Source: an uncultured Oscillospiraceae bacterium
Lineage (GTDB): Bacteria; Bacillota; Clostridia; Oscillospirales; Acutalibacteraceae
DNA length: 46,865 nucleotides
Direction: 5' to 3'
Assembly: GCA_900541565.1 (NCBI GenBank)
Contig: UQKB01000015.1
Location: 1-46,865 of the forward strand
Under the pieces are notes generated by a model, which saw only the letters and a program-made list of their open reading frames with translations, was not told where the DNA came from and did not search any database. Positions 45,842-46,865 of this stretch are shown here, piece after piece. The first letter of the stretch is position 1. Each line of letters begins with the position of its first letter. A program made the position numbers and the translations under genes.

Positions 45842-46050
45842 TGAAATAAACCAGAGTGCACTGTTTTTTTGTAAATTTTTTTCACTTTTTTCTTTTCTTT
45901 GTGATTTTTTTGTTGTTTTTTTTATCAAAAGTCGTATAATTTTAATAAACAAAATAGATCAACATCCTATTACCAAGCTGTATACACTATTATTATATAA
46001 ATTTCTCTCTATATATTTCCTTATTAAGCTGGCAAGTATTGTCTAAATAT

Positions 46051-46065
46051 GGTCAAATTTTGACC
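46051..46065. promoter_or_regulatory. Operator-like palindrome
   Basis: GGTCAAATTTTGACC has seven-base perfect arms around a central T. It stands alone in an AT-rich intergenic region, so it could be an operator for an unseen regulator. No gene start is directly adjacent. Confidence 0.4.
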
Positions 46066-46181
46066 TACTGCTTGTAAAATTCCAGAAAATCTATAATCTC
46101 TTTCCGTGATTTCTCTACTCATTGTATCCAAATAATCTTTGCACATGTTTTTTGATATTTATCCAGTATCTTTTATATAGC

Positions 46182-46226
46182 AAAAGCCCCATGATGTCGA
46201 TTTATTTTCTACATCAGGGGGCTTTT
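46182..46226 (-). terminator. Terminator after the holin gene
   Basis: Arms AAAGCCCCATGATGT-type (46182-46197) and ACATCAGGGGGCTTTTG (46211-46227) pair with one bulge; T-rich ends on both strands. Confidence 0.8.
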
Positions 46227-46277
46227 GTCTATTGTTCAATCTTACTGATTCGGCTTATATCCAGAGGGCAACACGTA

Positions 46278-46529
46278 TTACTTCACTGGTTTCTCATATG
46301 TCATCGCCTGCGCGCTGTCGCTTACGCCCTTCGTGGTCGGATCGCTGACAACCCCCACAAACGCCAGTATTTGCAAGAGCATTACGGCAATGTCTAATAT
46401 TTCTTTTTGATCAAACGCCGGAATCACACCTGCCATGTTGAGCAGTGTATAGACAAGCGTTAATACAAGTGATATAAGCCCCAACCAAAAAGGGCCGCTG
46501 CGCAATCTTACTTTCCAGTTAATATTCAT
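46278..46529 (-). CDS. Phage holin, phi LC3 family
   Basis: 83 residues: NWKVRLRSGPFWLGLISLVL then a second helix MLLQILAFVGVVSDPTTKGV and the family tail SDSAQAMTYEKP. The VSDPTTKGVSDS stretch is the phi LC3/Phage_holin_1 hallmark. Holins permeabilise the membrane so that endolysin reaches the wall. It overlaps the upstream phage gene by four bases and is followed by a terminator with no endolysin; the nearest endolysin is at 40168. Confidence 0.9.
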   Translation of the reverse strand: MNINWKVRLRSGPFWLGLISLVLTLVYTLLNMAGVIPAFDQKEILDIAVMLLQILAFVGVVSDPTTKGVSDSAQAMTYEKPVK

Positions 46530-46804
46530 TTATTTGTCTCCTTCCCGTATTCTTTTATTAATGCTTCATAATGCTTTCGTATTGCGCCGTTTCCACCCAG
46601 CGCTATGTATTTATGCCCCGCTTCTATTCTTTCTGTCAACGGTATTTTTTCAGACATAATGACAAGCTTCAGGCATGTTAAGTAGTTTTCTTTTTGATGC
46701 CGCTCCATGCGCTTGAACGTACAGTATGCTTTTGCCACCATTGCAACTATGGCGACTGTAGCGCCAATGGCACTTGCATATGCACCAAGCTCCAGAATTC
46801 CCAA
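46526..46804 (-). CDS. Small phage membrane protein, holin-associated
   Basis: 92 residues: an N-terminal membrane helix (AYASAIGATVAIVAMVAKAY) and a charged helical tail (RMERHQKENYLTCLKLVIMS). Such proteins occur directly upstream of phi LC3-type holins in clostridial prophages; their function is not established. The predicted start is TTG at 46804 (MGILELGAYA) without a strong ribosome-binding site, and the frame may begin further upstream beyond the window. Confidence 0.65.
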   Translation of the reverse strand: MGILELGAYASAIGATVAIVAMVAKAYCTFKRMERHQKENYLTCLKLVIMSEKIPLTERIEAGHKYIALGGNGAIRKHYEALIKEYGKETNK

Positions 46805-46865
46805 CCACGCCCACCGCCTTACGCACCAAGCGCAGATTTTGCGGTATTGAGCTGTTTTGTAATAA

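Larger units (their letters stand above)
45800..46277. other. Region between antitoxin and prophage lysis genes
   Basis: It is AT-rich without a credible coding frame. It contains the extended -10 promoter of the antitoxin gene (45833-45841), the palindrome GGTCAAATTTTGACC (46051-46065) and the terminator of the holin gene (46182-46226). It may be a junction between a prophage remnant and the defence cassette; no direct repeats long enough for att sites were seen. Confidence 0.5.

Overview
The window reads as a chromosome segment of an anaerobic, spore-forming, Gram-positive Clostridia, most likely a gut Oscillospirales/Ruminococcaceae-type bacterium. The reasons are T-box leaders on aminoacyl-tRNA synthetase genes, a SAM-I (S-box) riboswitch, RNase Y, a SpoIID-type sporulation protein, meso-DAP synthesis through LL-diaminopimelate aminotransferase (DapL), FAD-dependent ThyX, and two secreted dockerin proteins. 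The species cannot be fixed from the sequence alone.

Positions 1-40000 are ordinary core chromosome, mostly on the minus strand. From the left: a dockerin protein cut by the window edge; glyQS (plus); tyrS-mscL-D,D-carboxypeptidase behind a tyrosine T-box; a ComEC-like metallo-beta-lactamase with a DUF3006 partner; a YgiQ radical SAM protein; a cluster that mixes pyrimidine and lysine/meso-DAP synthesis (ANTAR regulator, carA, an in-frame carB-dapF fusion, pyrG, dapL); gap; a candidate 6S-like RNA; rny; S-box-metK; a DUF4358 protein; T-box-thrS; a leucine-rich-repeat dockerin protein; a membrane protein; a SpoIID protein; T-box-alaS; and a long co-directional run thyX-tmk-DUF2156-GNAT-DJ-1-MTHFS-mltG-U32.

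Positions 40100-46865 are accessory. They hold a phage-type endolysin, a ferritin-like protein, a conserved Cys-rich protein whose 5' end abuts a CRISPR array, the array itself (16 repeats of 33 bp and 15 spacers, repeat of type I-C style, read on the minus strand, no cas genes in the window), and then an AT-rich two-gene cassette directly upstream of the array leader. In that cassette a Panacea (DUF4065/SocA-like) antitoxin is translationally coupled to a 282-residue coiled-coil, three-transmembrane, four-cysteine protein. I read it as a toxin-antitoxin or phage-defence pair with an effector of unrecognised family. The right edge enters prophage lysis genes: a phi-LC3-type holin and its usual small partner.

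The most interesting items are the Panacea/membrane-effector pair beside the CRISPR leader, the carB-dapF fusion that keeps an intact internal Shine-Dalgarno and ATG for dapF, the unannotated structured RNA in front of rny, the cas-less CRISPR array with a fully palindromic terminal relic, and the ANTAR regulator that lacks the receiver aspartate. No tRNA, rRNA, transposase or integrase gene was recognised.
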